DNA from: JAWHTC01 sp032586155 | GTDB lineage: Bacteria; Pseudomonadota; Alphaproteobacteria; Rhodobacterales; Rhodobacteraceae | Length of the DNA stretch: 64,000 bases | Assembly (NCBI RefSeq): GCF_032586155.1 | Contig: NZ_JAWHTC010000001.1 | Span: 186,001 to 250,000, forward strand | Reading direction: 5' to 3' | Part shown: positions 42,164-49,823 of the stretch, piece after piece | Layout of the letters: each line of letters begins with the position of its first letter | Numbering within the stretch: the stretch's first letter is position 1 | Notes under the pieces: model-generated | The model's database searches: none | Seen by the model: only the letters and a program-made list of their open reading frames with translations | What the model was told of the DNA's origin: nothing | Translations under genes and position numbers: made by a program

Positions 42164-42200
42164 GAAAACGCTCAGGCATATCGCTTGGGCGTTTTCTTTA
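42164..42200 (+). terminator. Rho-independent terminator after the exopolysaccharide operon
   Basis: GAAAACGCTCAGG and CTTGGGCGTTTTC can pair through about 13 bp (two G-T pairs) around a short loop, followed by TTTA. It lies 55 nt after the stop of the GH26-like gene. Confidence 0.75.
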
Positions 42201-42356
42201 GTGAAAGGTCACATTTCCGCCCAACGCTGGCCACGGAATTGTTTCTCTTGACCGATACAATTCCATTTAGCATTGATGGCCAAAATGTTCGCAACCCGTG
42301 TGTGGCAGGGATGGCCCGGAATGCGCAAATGCGACGTGAAAATTGAGGTGACGGAG

Positions 42357-42647
42357 ATGAAGAAACCCCTGGCTCTTCGGGCTTTTGCCCTGCCGCTTTT
42401 GACCGCCGGCGTCATGTCCATGGCCCCCGTGGCACGGGCGGATGTGAGTGTGACACCACGCAAACATTCGCTGAGCGCCGTCAAGTCGGTCGCTGGCAGC
42501 GGCGCAACACGGCATGACTGGTTGCAGGTGCGGAGCAGCGCAGGAAACGCACCGGAACCGGTGGTGCGCAAGGCATCGCTTGGTAGAGGCAGCTGGATTT
42601 GCTCGCCTGCCGGGTTTGGTAAGAAATCCCGCTGTTTCCGACGCTGA
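42357..42647 (+). CDS. Small secreted protein with C-terminal two-cysteine motif
   Basis: A 96-residue protein with a clear signal peptide (MKKPLALRAFALPLLTAGVM, then SMAPVARA and DVSV). The mature part is basic and ends SWICSPAGFGKKSRCFRR, with two Cys separated by 11 residues that could form a disulfide. The WxCSPAGFG ending is a pattern I associate with small exported proteins in this bacterial group, without known function. ATG 42357 follows GAGGTGACGGAG; the longer upstream frame lacks a signal. It has its own promoter region and terminator. Confidence 0.65.
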   Translation: MKKPLALRAFALPLLTAGVMSMAPVARADVSVTPRKHSLSAVKSVAGSGATRHDWLQVRSSAGNAPEPVVRKASLGRGSWICSPAGFGKKSRCFRR

Positions 42648-42675
42648 ACCAGGTTTAACGCCTGAAAGACATGAC

Positions 42676-42707
42676 AGCCGTGCGCGTTTGCCGCGTACGG
42701 CTTTTTG
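42676..42707 (+). terminator. Rho-independent terminator after the small secreted protein gene
   Basis: AGCCGTGCGCG and CGCGTACGGCT pair over 11 bp with one G-T, loop TTTGC, followed by TTTT. It starts 29 nt after the stop at 42647. The 133 bases from there to the next gene end at 42841 show nothing else. Confidence 0.85.
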
Positions 42708-42840
42708 TGTTCTGCAGTCTAAGCCGGTTCTTTGCCGCGACCCGGGTTGGTACTGTGGTGTGGTAGAGAGGGCGGTGGCAAAAAGAAATCCCCGCCCAGC
42801 GAAAATGCCGGGCGGGCTGGTTTTGCGATTGCGTGGGCGA

Positions 42841-43119
42841 TCAGTCTTTGGTGACGTATTTTGCCAGCATTTCTTCATTTTTAGCTTCTTCGATCCGGCG
42901 GATGCGGTCATTGTCGGCCTTTGCGTCGAACCGGTATTTGACGAAATTCACCAGTGAAATGGTGAGCATCAGGACGCCAATACCCCAGAACCCCTTGGTC
43001 GAGAGCGGCACGTCGGTGGACAGATAGAGCGAAAACCCCAAGAGAACATAGGCGGCCACGACACCGGCGCCGTTGAAAACCATGATGAGGGAGTTGTCGT
43101 TGTTGTTCATGTCAAACAT
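42841..43119 (-). CDS. Small inner-membrane protein linked to PspA
   Basis: A 92-residue protein with two hydrophobic helices (IMVFNGAGVVAAYVLLGFSL and FWGIGVLMLTISLVNFVKY) and a charged C-terminal tail rich in Glu, Lys and Arg (KADNDRIRRIEEAKNEEML). ATG 43119 follows AAAGGT. It lies 41 bp after the pspA-like gene on the same strand and shares its GAAAGGTA-type ribosome-binding site, so the two are probably cotranscribed. A membrane anchor or partner for the PspA-like protein is a reasonable guess; no named family was recognised. Confidence 0.7.
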   Translation of the reverse strand: MFDMNNNDNSLIMVFNGAGVVAAYVLLGFSLYLSTDVPLSTKGFWGIGVLMLTISLVNFVKYRFDAKADNDRIRRIEEAKNEEMLAKYVTKD

Positions 43120-43160
43120 TGGAGTACCTTTCAGAGGTATTTTTCAGGTTTACTTATCTA

Positions 43161-43847
43161 TCAAGCTGCTGATTTGGACGCCTTTAGGCGCTCCAAAACC
43201 GATTTCGCGGTGATGCGGGTGGCCGGGCCATAGCCTGCATCTGCCATCCGGTTTTCCAGCGTGTCGTGGTTGAGATCCTCCTCGATACTCTTGAGAATCT
43301 CTGCCTGTTCGAATGGATCGTCGCGTTTCAATACGCGCGCGATCAGGTCTTCGGCCTCGCTGGCAGCATCGCTGCCCGACAGGGTCTTGTTCATCCGCTT
43401 CTGGATATCCTGTTCGCGTCGGACGGCGCGCGCCTGGATGGCACCTTGTTTCAGGTCGATGATGCGACGGTTGCCCGCCTCAATCGACGATTTCATGCGC
43501 AGCACTTTCTGCTCCAGGCGGTCCAGGGTGTCAGTGCGCATGGCCAGTTCAGTTTCCATCTGTGCGATTGCATTGGCGGCCTCGGTGGCCAGCGTCTCGT
43601 CATCGGCGTCGAGCGCTTCCGCGGCGCGGTTCATCATGCTGTCGATCCGAGATTTCAGTGTATCGACCTGGCGCTCTTCCGAACGCTGTCGCTGAATCAG
43701 GCTGGCCAGCGTCGCCTTGGCGGCCTTGAGCGCATTTTCTGATTCGCGAATTTTCTGGTCGATCAAGTCCAAGGCGAAGTGATCGGTAATGGTTTCATCT
43801 GCGCGGGCCTGGGCACCGGCGAAGAGAGTCTTGAGAGTTGAAAACAT
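43161..43847 (-). CDS. PspA/IM30-family membrane-stress protein
   Basis: A 228-residue PspA-like protein, cytoplasmic and membrane-associated, that coats damaged inner membrane. It starts MFSTLKTLFAGAQARADETI and is almost wholly alpha-helical coiled coil: LIDQKIRESENALKAAKATL, then MRTDTLDRLEQKVLRMKSSI and IIDLKQGAIQARAVRREQDI. The N-terminal amphipathic helix of PspA is short. ATG 43847 follows GAAAGGTAG; 13 upstream codons are not used. Three TetR-type palindromes lie 168-236 bp upstream, so expression is probably repressed by the adjacent TetR protein in place of a PspF/sigma-54 system. Confidence 0.85.
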   Translation of the reverse strand: MFSTLKTLFAGAQARADETITDHFALDLIDQKIRESENALKAAKATLASLIQRQRSEERQVDTLKSRIDSMMNRAAEALDADDETLATEAANAIAQMETELAMRTDTLDRLEQKVLRMKSSIEAGNRRIIDLKQGAIQARAVRREQDIQKRMNKTLSGSDAASEAEDLIARVLKRDDPFEQAEILKSIEEDLNHDTLENRMADAGYGPATRITAKSVLERLKASKSAA

Positions 43848-44014
43848 CTTTCTACCTTTCTGGGCACTTGTGGCTAGGGTGAGCATTTTGCCGGTCTGGC
43901 AGCTCTAAGCCTTGTAATGGCTGGTTATTTGGTCGTTTCAAGATCACCGCGGCTGTCGCCACAAGGGATGATCGTGGTCGATTTTCTGTCGGTTCCTTTC
44001 AGTAATTTGATTTG

Positions 44015-44083
44015 TGAACATCGTTCATGAATTTGATATAGGAAATATTTGAACGACGTTCAAGAAAAAATGAACGCCGTTCA
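44015..44083. promoter_or_regulatory. Three TetR-type operator palindromes upstream of pspA-like gene
   Basis: Three copies of TGAAC-N3-GTTCA occur: TGAACATCGTTCA at 44015-44027, TGAACGACGTTCA at 44050-44062 and TGAACGCCGTTCA at 44071-44083. Centre spacings are 35 and 21 bp. The third includes the stop codon of the tetR gene. They are the same pattern as the site at 44705-44717 before tetR, which identifies the TetR-family protein as the likely binder. Confidence 0.8.
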
Positions 44084-44686
44084 GGAAACAGTCTGTTTTG
44101 TCGTGATATTCCTCAGAAGCAGGGCGATCATCGCTTCGAGCCGGTCACGTGGCACACCCGAAATACGGTTTTCCACGCCCAGGAGGACGATTCCATGTAC
44201 CGATGAAAACAAAGTGCGAGTCATCAGGTCGAGTTCGTCCTCACCCATCTCTGGGAACAGCCGGGCCAGCGGACGGGCAATGTTATCGAACAGCGAAGCC
44301 AAATCCTGAAGGTACCACTTTGGCACGTCCTGTTCGGTCGACATCTGGATATCGAAAAGTGTGCGCCACAGTTTCGGCTGTTCAACCGCATAATGCAGAT
44401 AGGCATAGGACATGGCGATCAGCTGTTCGATCGGGTCGTCTGGTGCAGCCCGAACCGAGGCAGCAACTTCTTTGCCCAATTTGCGGAAGGTGCGGCCGTT
44501 CACGGCGATGATGATCTCGCCCATGTCGTCAAAGACATTGTAAATCGCCCCCAAAGCGCATCCCGCTTCCTTGGCCAGATAACGGGCGCGAATGGCGTCC
44601 ATGCCGTCGCGGGCGATGGTCGTCTCGGCAATGCTGATCAATTTGGCACGCAGCGCCTCGCGGCGCGTTTCAGCCTTGGTCGCCAT
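44081..44686 (-). CDS. TetR-family transcriptional repressor
   Basis: A 201-residue TetR-type regulator. The DNA-binding helix-turn-helix is at residues 8-55 (RREALRAKLISIAETTIARD, then YLAKEAGCALGAIYNVFDDM). The C-terminal ligand domain is helical and contains YLHYAVEQPKLWRTLFDIQM, typical of a WHG-type C-terminal domain. ATG 44686 follows GGGGACATC. It is upstream of and codirectional with the pspA-like gene, and identical palindromes flank both, so it should repress itself and the PspA module. The inducer may be a membrane-active compound. Confidence 0.88.
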   Translation of the reverse strand: MATKAETRREALRAKLISIAETTIARDGMDAIRARYLAKEAGCALGAIYNVFDDMGEIIIAVNGRTFRKLGKEVAASVRAAPDDPIEQLIAMSYAYLHYAVEQPKLWRTLFDIQMSTEQDVPKWYLQDLASLFDNIARPLARLFPEMGEDELDLMTRTLFSSVHGIVLLGVENRISGVPRDRLEAMIALLLRNITTKQTVS

Positions 44687-44702
44687 GATGTCCCCATTTG
44701 GT

Positions 44703-44719
44703 TGTGAACCATGTTCACA
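44703..44719. promoter_or_regulatory. TetR autoregulatory operator
   Basis: TGTGAACCATGTTCACA is a perfect 7-3-7 inverted repeat containing the TGAAC-N3-GTTCA core (44705-44717), 17-33 bases upstream of the tetR start codon, where bound repressor would block its promoter. Confidence 0.7.
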
Positions 44720-44749
44720 ATAATGCGGGGGCGGGCGGAAAGGAAGGGA

Positions 44750-45103
44750 TTAGGTGCAGGCGACCGGGTCGCCCGCCTTGCTGCCTTCGGGGCCGCAGAA
44801 GAGGCGATACAGAAGAGAGATCACCTCGTAGGTGCTGTCATCGGCAAGGCTGTAATAGACCGTCTTGCCGTCCCGGCGGGTCGAGACCAGCCCTTCTTCC
44901 CGCAGCCGCGCCAGCATCTGGCTGACCGCGGCCTGGCGGATTTCCAGGAGGTTTTCCAGCTCGCCCACCGACTTCTCACCCGAGCCCAGGTGGCATAGGA
45001 TCATCAGCCGCCCTTCGTGGGCCAGTGTTTTCAAATACGCGGCGGCGCTGGCGGCGCTGCGGGCCATTTCAGCGGGGGGGGCAGGGGGTGCTTGATCGTC
45101 CAT
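44750..45103 (-). CDS. ArsR/SmtB-family repressor, SqrR/BigR-like
   Basis: A 117-residue winged-helix repressor: LAHEGRLMILCHLGSGEKSV, then GELENLLEIRQAAVSQMLAR and LREEGLVSTRRDGKTVYYSL. Cys37 (ILCHL) and Cys103 (RLFCGPE) are 66 residues apart, exactly the spacing of Cys41 and Cys107 in Rhodobacter capsulatus SqrR, where they form a tetrasulfide with persulfide. It should therefore release DNA on sulfide stress. ATG 45103 is preferred for ribosome-binding-site spacing; 45112 or 45142 would lengthen the N-terminus. No sulfide oxidation gene is adjacent, so its targets lie elsewhere. Confidence 0.82.
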   Translation of the reverse strand: MDDQAPPAPPAEMARSAASAAAYLKTLAHEGRLMILCHLGSGEKSVGELENLLEIRQAAVSQMLARLREEGLVSTRRDGKTVYYSLADDSTYEVISLLYRLFCGPEGSKAGDPVACT

Positions 45104-45190
45104 TGAGCGCATTTCCTGTTCTACACATTCGGAAACTAGCACATGTTAATTTGAAATGCGAGTGCCCGTGTGTATTGCGCATTTTTCGGA

Positions 45191-46423
45191 TCAGACCGAT
45201 GTTGCCGGGGCGCCCCCTTGGAAATTGTTACCGCCTCTGTAATCGCAGGGGTCTTCCTGCATCTGCAGGTGGAGCCCGTCGCCGGTGTACGGGTGGGCGC
45301 GGGCCAGGTCCTCGTTGAACTCGAACCCAAGGCCGGGTGCGGTGGGCGGTGTGACGAACCCATCTTCCACCGTGATGGCACCACCAATCAGGTCGCGATG
45401 GAAATCGGTTTCGATGCTTTCAAGCAACAGGATGTTGGGAATTGAGGCTGCGAGATGGGTGTTGGCGGCCCATTCCACCGGCCCGGCATAGAGGTGCGGC
45501 GCCATCTGGGCGTTGAACGCCTCGGCAATGGCGGCGACCTTTTTCATCTCCCAGATACCGCCGGCGCGGCCCAGGGCGGGTTGCAGGATCTCGGCAGCCC
45601 CGGCGCGCAGAACGGCGGTGAATTCGGCTTTTGTGGTCATTCGCTCGCCTGTGGCCACGGGGATGCTGACATTGCGGGCGACGCGGGCCATGTCCTCTAT
45701 GTTGTCGGGTGGGGTGGGCTCCTCGAACCAAAGTGGTGAATAGGGCTCCAGCGCCTGGCCCAGACGGATGGCGCCGGCGGTGTTGAATTGCCCATGAGTG
45801 CCAAAGAGCAGGTCGGCGCGGTCGCCCACCGCTTCACGGATCGCCTTGCAGAAGGCCGCCGAGGTCGTGATGTCGGACATGGCAGGCATATGGCCGCCGC
45901 GGATCGTGTAGGGGCCGGCGGGGTCGAATTTCACCGCCGTATAGCCCTTCTCGATCATCGCAGCGGCGCATTCTCCGGCGGCATCCGGGTCGGTCCAGAA
46001 AGTTTCCATGTCCTGATGCGGCAGCGGGTAGAGATAGGTGTAGGAACGGATACGTTCATTCATCTGCCCACCCAACAGGGCATAAACGGGTCGGTCTCGA
46101 TCCTTGCCCAGGATATCCCAGCAGGCGATTTCGAGCCCGGAAAAAGCCCCCATGACGGTCAGGTCCGGGCGTTGGGTAAAGCCGCTTGAATAGGCGCGGC
46201 GGAACATCAGCTCGATGTTTTCCGGGTTCTCGTCCTGCATGTGGCGCTCGAACACGTCGCGAATGACATGTTCCATTGCCTCGGGCCCAACCGAGGAGGC
46301 ATAGCATTCGCCCCAACCGGTTATCCCGGTATCGGTGGTCAGCTTGACGAAAATGAAATAGCGCCCGCCCCAGCCGGGCGGCGGCGGGGCGCTGACGATG
46401 ATGTCGAGATCGGTGAGTTTCAT
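45191..46423 (-). CDS. Enolase-superfamily (mandelate racemase/sugar-acid dehydratase-like) enzyme
   Basis: A 410-residue member of the mandelate racemase/muconate lactonising group, which abstracts the alpha-proton of a sugar acid using Mg. The N-terminal capping domain (MKLTDLDIIVSAPPPPGWGG, then GITGWGECYA) precedes the barrel. Glu ligands are seen in WFEEPTPPDN and TGERMTT, Lys in YTAVKFDPAG and His in APHLYAGPVEW. The first metal ligand position is unusual: LLFGTHGQFN has Gly-Thr-His where galactonate dehydratase has Asp-Phe-His. Some cycloisomerase-like members may share this form. A sugar-acid dehydratase or cycloisomerase is likely; substrate not assigned. A Zn-ADH gene lies upstream on the same strand. 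Confidence 0.82.
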   Translation of the reverse strand: MKLTDLDIIVSAPPPPGWGGRYFIFVKLTTDTGITGWGECYASSVGPEAMEHVIRDVFERHMQDENPENIELMFRRAYSSGFTQRPDLTVMGAFSGLEIACWDILGKDRDRPVYALLGGQMNERIRSYTYLYPLPHQDMETFWTDPDAAGECAAAMIEKGYTAVKFDPAGPYTIRGGHMPAMSDITTSAAFCKAIREAVGDRADLLFGTHGQFNTAGAIRLGQALEPYSPLWFEEPTPPDNIEDMARVARNVSIPVATGERMTTKAEFTAVLRAGAAEILQPALGRAGGIWEMKKVAAIAEAFNAQMAPHLYAGPVEWAANTHLAASIPNILLLESIETDFHRDLIGGAITVEDGFVTPPTAPGLGFEFNEDLARAHPYTGDGLHLQMQEDPCDYRGGNNFQGGAPATSV

Positions 46424-46492
46424 GGAAACCTCATAGGGTGCGCGTTCAACGCACCTTCCGACCGTCCGGCCAGCAAAACAAGTCTGCCAGCG

Positions 46493-47575
46493 TCAAAACA
46501 GGATCACATTGCGTCGGGCACTGCCGGATTTGGTGTCGGCAATCGCTTCGTTGATTTGATCCAGCGTCCAGCGGTTCGATATCAACTCATCGAGTTTCAG
46601 CCGCCCTTGCTGGTAAAGGTCGATCATCCACGGGATGTCGCGGCGGATGACAACGTCGCCCATTTTGGTGCCCTGCATGCCCTGACCTACGGCCGCCATC
46701 ATCACTGGCGAATAGGTCGAGACCGCGTCGGAATGGGGCATGCCGACCATCAGTACCTTACCGCCACGGCCGAGGTAGCGAGGCGCTTCGTCATAGGCTT
46801 GGATTGCGCCGACGGTGACAAACACGGCATCTGCGCCGCGGCCCATCGCCTTGATCGCATGGCGCCACGGAGATTTTGCGGTCGCGAGCACCCCGTCGGT
46901 GGCGCCGAACTCGCGGGCATCGGCCAGTTTTTCCTCACTCATGTCCACCGCGACGATGCGGCGGGCTCCGGCGATGCGGGCACCCTGGATGGTGTTGAGG
47001 CCGACGCCGCCGGCGCCGATAACCACAACGTCCTGCCCGGCGCGCAGTTGCGCGGCGTTGACTACGGCACCGACACCGGTGATCACACCGCAGCTGAGCA
47101 GCGAAGCGACGTCTTTTTCCAGGTCCGAGGGCAGCTTCACCAGCTGGCTTTGATCGACCACGACCTTTTCAGCAAAGCCTCCACAGGCCATTGCCTGGTG
47201 CAGTTTGCTTCCATCGGGCATGGTCAGTGGTCCATGATCGCCGTCATACGGCGTTTCGCAATTGGTTGGTTTGCCGCTGCCGCAGGACGGGCATGTGCCG
47301 CACGCGCGAATGAGAGTGACCAGAACGTCGTCGCCGACCGTGAAATCGCGCACCCCGTCGCCCACGGCCGAGACCTTCCCGGCCGCTTCGTGGCCGTAAA
47401 CCGCGGGCAGCGATCCGCCCCAGGCACCATCCGCATAGGAGATGTCCGAGTGGCAGATTGCAACGGCGTCGAGGTCAACCTGCACTTCGCCCATTTCAGG
47501 CGCGCGCAGTTCGACGGTTTCGATGCTCAGCGGTTGGCCGAATTCGTGACAGACGGCGGCTTTGATGGCGGTCAT
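46493..47575 (-). CDS. Zinc-dependent alcohol dehydrogenase (class III/aryl-alcohol type)
   Basis: A 360-residue medium-chain dehydrogenase. The catalytic Zn ligands are Cys in AICHSDISYADG (near residue 40) and His in YGHEAAGKVSAVGDG; the structural Zn site is the four-Cys lobe CGTCPSCGSGKPTNC near 92-106. The NAD-binding motif is VVVIGAGGVGLNTIQGARIA near 180 with VAVDMSEEKL after it, indicating NAD preference. ATG 47575 follows GGGAGC; the longer frame is not used. It is 69 bp upstream of the enolase-superfamily gene on the same strand and may act in the same sugar or alcohol pathway. Confidence 0.9.
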   Translation of the reverse strand: MTAIKAAVCHEFGQPLSIETVELRAPEMGEVQVDLDAVAICHSDISYADGAWGGSLPAVYGHEAAGKVSAVGDGVRDFTVGDDVLVTLIRACGTCPSCGSGKPTNCETPYDGDHGPLTMPDGSKLHQAMACGGFAEKVVVDQSQLVKLPSDLEKDVASLLSCGVITGVGAVVNAAQLRAGQDVVVIGAGGVGLNTIQGARIAGARRIVAVDMSEEKLADAREFGATDGVLATAKSPWRHAIKAMGRGADAVFVTVGAIQAYDEAPRYLGRGGKVLMVGMPHSDAVSTYSPVMMAAVGQGMQGTKMGDVVIRRDIPWMIDLYQQGRLKLDELISNRWTLDQINEAIADTKSGSARRNVILF

Positions 47576-47645
47576 GTTGGGGCTCCCTCTTCCTTGGCTC
47601 ACAATCTGCGGCGCAAGGCGGGGGCGGGGCAAGTCCGAAAGCGAC

Positions 47646-48857
47646 CTATTGCGCCTCTGACGGAACGGAACTTCTCGTGAAAAGCCACAGGCAGATCACC
47701 ATCAGCCCAGCCGACAGGAGAAACGGAGCGCCGGGCAGGTAGAGCCAGGTGTCTTCGCGGGTGAAGAGCGCGAAGACCTGAGTCATGGCGACAGGCGCGA
47801 TGATCATCGCCAGCGAGGTGACCGAGGTCAGCACACCCTGCAACTCGCCCTGCGCATCGTCGCGTACTGTTTGGCTCATCGCCGATTGCAGTGCGGGCAG
47901 AGCCAGTGCGCCGAGGGCGGCGATGGGGATCATGACCAACAAAAGCGTGCCATTGTTGATGAAGGTCAGGATCAGCAGGGTGATGATTTCGAAGGCAAGG
48001 CCAAAAATTACGGCGCCATAAAGTCCGAAGCGGGCAATCGACGGTTTGACCATCAGCCCCATGACCAGGGCGTAGAAGAAGCCATATAGTCCCAGCGAGA
48101 GGCCGATCATCGCCTCGGACCAATTGAATCGCTCGGTCAGGAAATAAGCCCAGATCGCCGGGTAAACCATGGTGCCGATCTGGAAGAAGAAATAGACCGA
48201 GATCAGCCGGGTCAACCCGGTGAGCCGCGTCACCGCGCGCAGGGCGCCGAACGGGTTGGCGCGAGAGACCTCGAATGGGCGGCGGATTTTGTCGGTGACG
48301 GTTTCACGTAACACGAAAAAGCCCAGCGTTGCATTGGCGAGCGCCAGGGCCCCAGCCGCCCAAAATGGCGCGCGGGTGCCGTATTCGGCCAGCACCCCGC
48401 CCAGCACCGGGCCAAGCACAAACCCGACCCCGAAACCGGCGGCGATCAGGCCAAAGCGCGCTGCCTTTTGATGTGGATCGGAAATGTCGGCCATATAGGC
48501 ATTGGCGGTAGAATGGGTCGCCGCGGTGATCCCGCCAATCAGCCGCACGATCAACAAGAGCCAGATTGTGTGAGCCAGAGCATGCAGGAAATAGTCGAGC
48601 GCCATTACAACAAGGGAAATGAGCAACACCGGGCGGCGCCCGAACCGGTCAGAAAGCGCGCCAATCAGCGGTGCGAAGAGGAATTGCATCACCGCAAAAC
48701 CCGCCGACAGAATTCCGCCCCAGATCGCCGCATCGGCAACGCCGCCACCACCGATTTCGCCCAGAAGCGCTGGCATCACCGGCATGATCAGACCGATGCC
48801 GATGGCGTCGATCACCACGGTGAGTACGATAAAAACGATGGCAAGGCGGTCGTTCAT
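47646..48857 (-). CDS. MFS drug-efflux-type transporter (TetA-like)
   Basis: A 403-residue major facilitator with twelve hydrophobic segments. It begins MNDRLAIVFIVLTVVIDAIG and has the TetA-class loop FAPLIGALSDRFGRRPVLLI near residue 63, and HSTANAYMADISDPHQKAAR followed by FGLIAAGFGVGFVLGPVLGG, the antiporter motif C region. It probably exports a hydrophobic compound in exchange for protons. Sequence resemblance to TetA does not show that it gives tetracycline resistance. ATG 48857 is chosen; 30 extra upstream codons are not transmembrane-like and have no better ribosome-binding site. Confidence 0.85.
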   Translation of the reverse strand: MNDRLAIVFIVLTVVIDAIGIGLIMPVMPALLGEIGGGGVADAAIWGGILSAGFAVMQFLFAPLIGALSDRFGRRPVLLISLVVMALDYFLHALAHTIWLLLIVRLIGGITAATHSTANAYMADISDPHQKAARFGLIAAGFGVGFVLGPVLGGVLAEYGTRAPFWAAGALALANATLGFFVLRETVTDKIRRPFEVSRANPFGALRAVTRLTGLTRLISVYFFFQIGTMVYPAIWAYFLTERFNWSEAMIGLSLGLYGFFYALVMGLMVKPSIARFGLYGAVIFGLAFEIITLLILTFINNGTLLLVMIPIAALGALALPALQSAMSQTVRDDAQGELQGVLTSVTSLAMIIAPVAMTQVFALFTREDTWLYLPGAPFLLSAGLMVICLWLFTRSSVPSEAQ

Positions 48858-49001
48858 GACAGCGTCCGGCGAAGGGGAGATAAATGGATTGCGGGTAAAT
48901 AAGCAGACGAAAGGCGCAAGAGAAGTCTTGCTGCCGGGTGACCCCACGGAAAGTCGGGTATTCCTTACCCGCGCGTCAACCGGGGTTTGGTCAGGGCGGG
49001 A

Positions 49002-49718
49002 TCAGCCATCCTGATCCGCGATATCGCCGAGCAATTCCGCCAGTCCCTCCGGGTCGGCAAAGAAGGGCGAGTGACCTGTCGGCATTTCGCAAACGTCGCG
49101 CGCGGGCCAATCGGCGGTCATGGCAACCTGCAGCTCCGGTGGGATCGTGTGGTCGTCCATGCAGCGGATATAGCTGCGTGGTACCGATGCGTAGGCGGCC
49201 CCGAGCGGGCAGGGGATATTCGATGGTTGCACCGCCTGAGCGCACAGTCGGGCATTCGCGTAGGTCGCCGTGCCAGGTGGGCAATCGTGATAGAAGAGAT
49301 CACGGCTCCTGGCCGGGTCGACGCGGAAACTCTTGCGGTCATCTGCGTGGATCAGGGCAGGCAGGAGCGGCTGGTGCGAGTTTTCCTGGCGGCGTTCGGC
49401 CAGAGTGCGGTCGCCGGCGGGCAGGTAGGCACAGAGATAGACCAGTCGGGTTATCTTGTCCGGCGCCCGTTCAGCGGCGAGTGAGATCGGGTAGCCCGCC
49501 ATCGAATGACCAACCAGTGTAACCGGGCTGTCGATGGCCGACAGGATGGCAATGGCATAGGCATCAAGCGTGACATCGGCGATGGGGGTAAGATCGCCGC
49601 CATGGCCGGGCAGGTCGATGGCGCGCACCGAATGGCCCCGCGCGGTGAGCGCGGGGATCAGGTCACGCCAGCACCAGGCACCATGGGCGGCACCGTGCAC
49701 AAGCAGGAAATCGGCCAT
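49002..49718 (-). CDS. Alpha/beta hydrolase (salicylate-esterase/hydroxynitrile-lyase-like)
   Basis: A 238-residue alpha/beta hydrolase starting MADFLLVHGAAHGAWCWRDL, the compact form shared by plant methyl-ester esterases and hydroxynitrile lyases. The nucleophile elbow is TLVGHSMAGYPISLAAERAP near residue 70, the His is in MPTGHSPFFADP near 220 and the acid lies in the SYIRCMDDHTIPPELQ strand. No signal peptide. The gene stands between an MFS transporter and a PcaD-like gene on the same strand. Substrate unknown; small esters or lactones are likely. Confidence 0.85.
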   Translation of the reverse strand: MADFLLVHGAAHGAWCWRDLIPALTARGHSVRAIDLPGHGGDLTPIADVTLDAYAIAILSAIDSPVTLVGHSMAGYPISLAAERAPDKITRLVYLCAYLPAGDRTLAERRQENSHQPLLPALIHADDRKSFRVDPARSRDLFYHDCPPGTATYANARLCAQAVQPSNIPCPLGAAYASVPRSYIRCMDDHTIPPELQVAMTADWPARDVCEMPTGHSPFFADPEGLAELLGDIADQDG

Positions 49719-49823
49719 GGGTCCTCGCTCCCTCAGTCGATCCGAGTCGGGTGGATCATGACGATCATATTCCGAGGTTTCAACATGATGATTGCGTGCC
49801 GGCAGTTGAAAGCGCTCTCGCGC

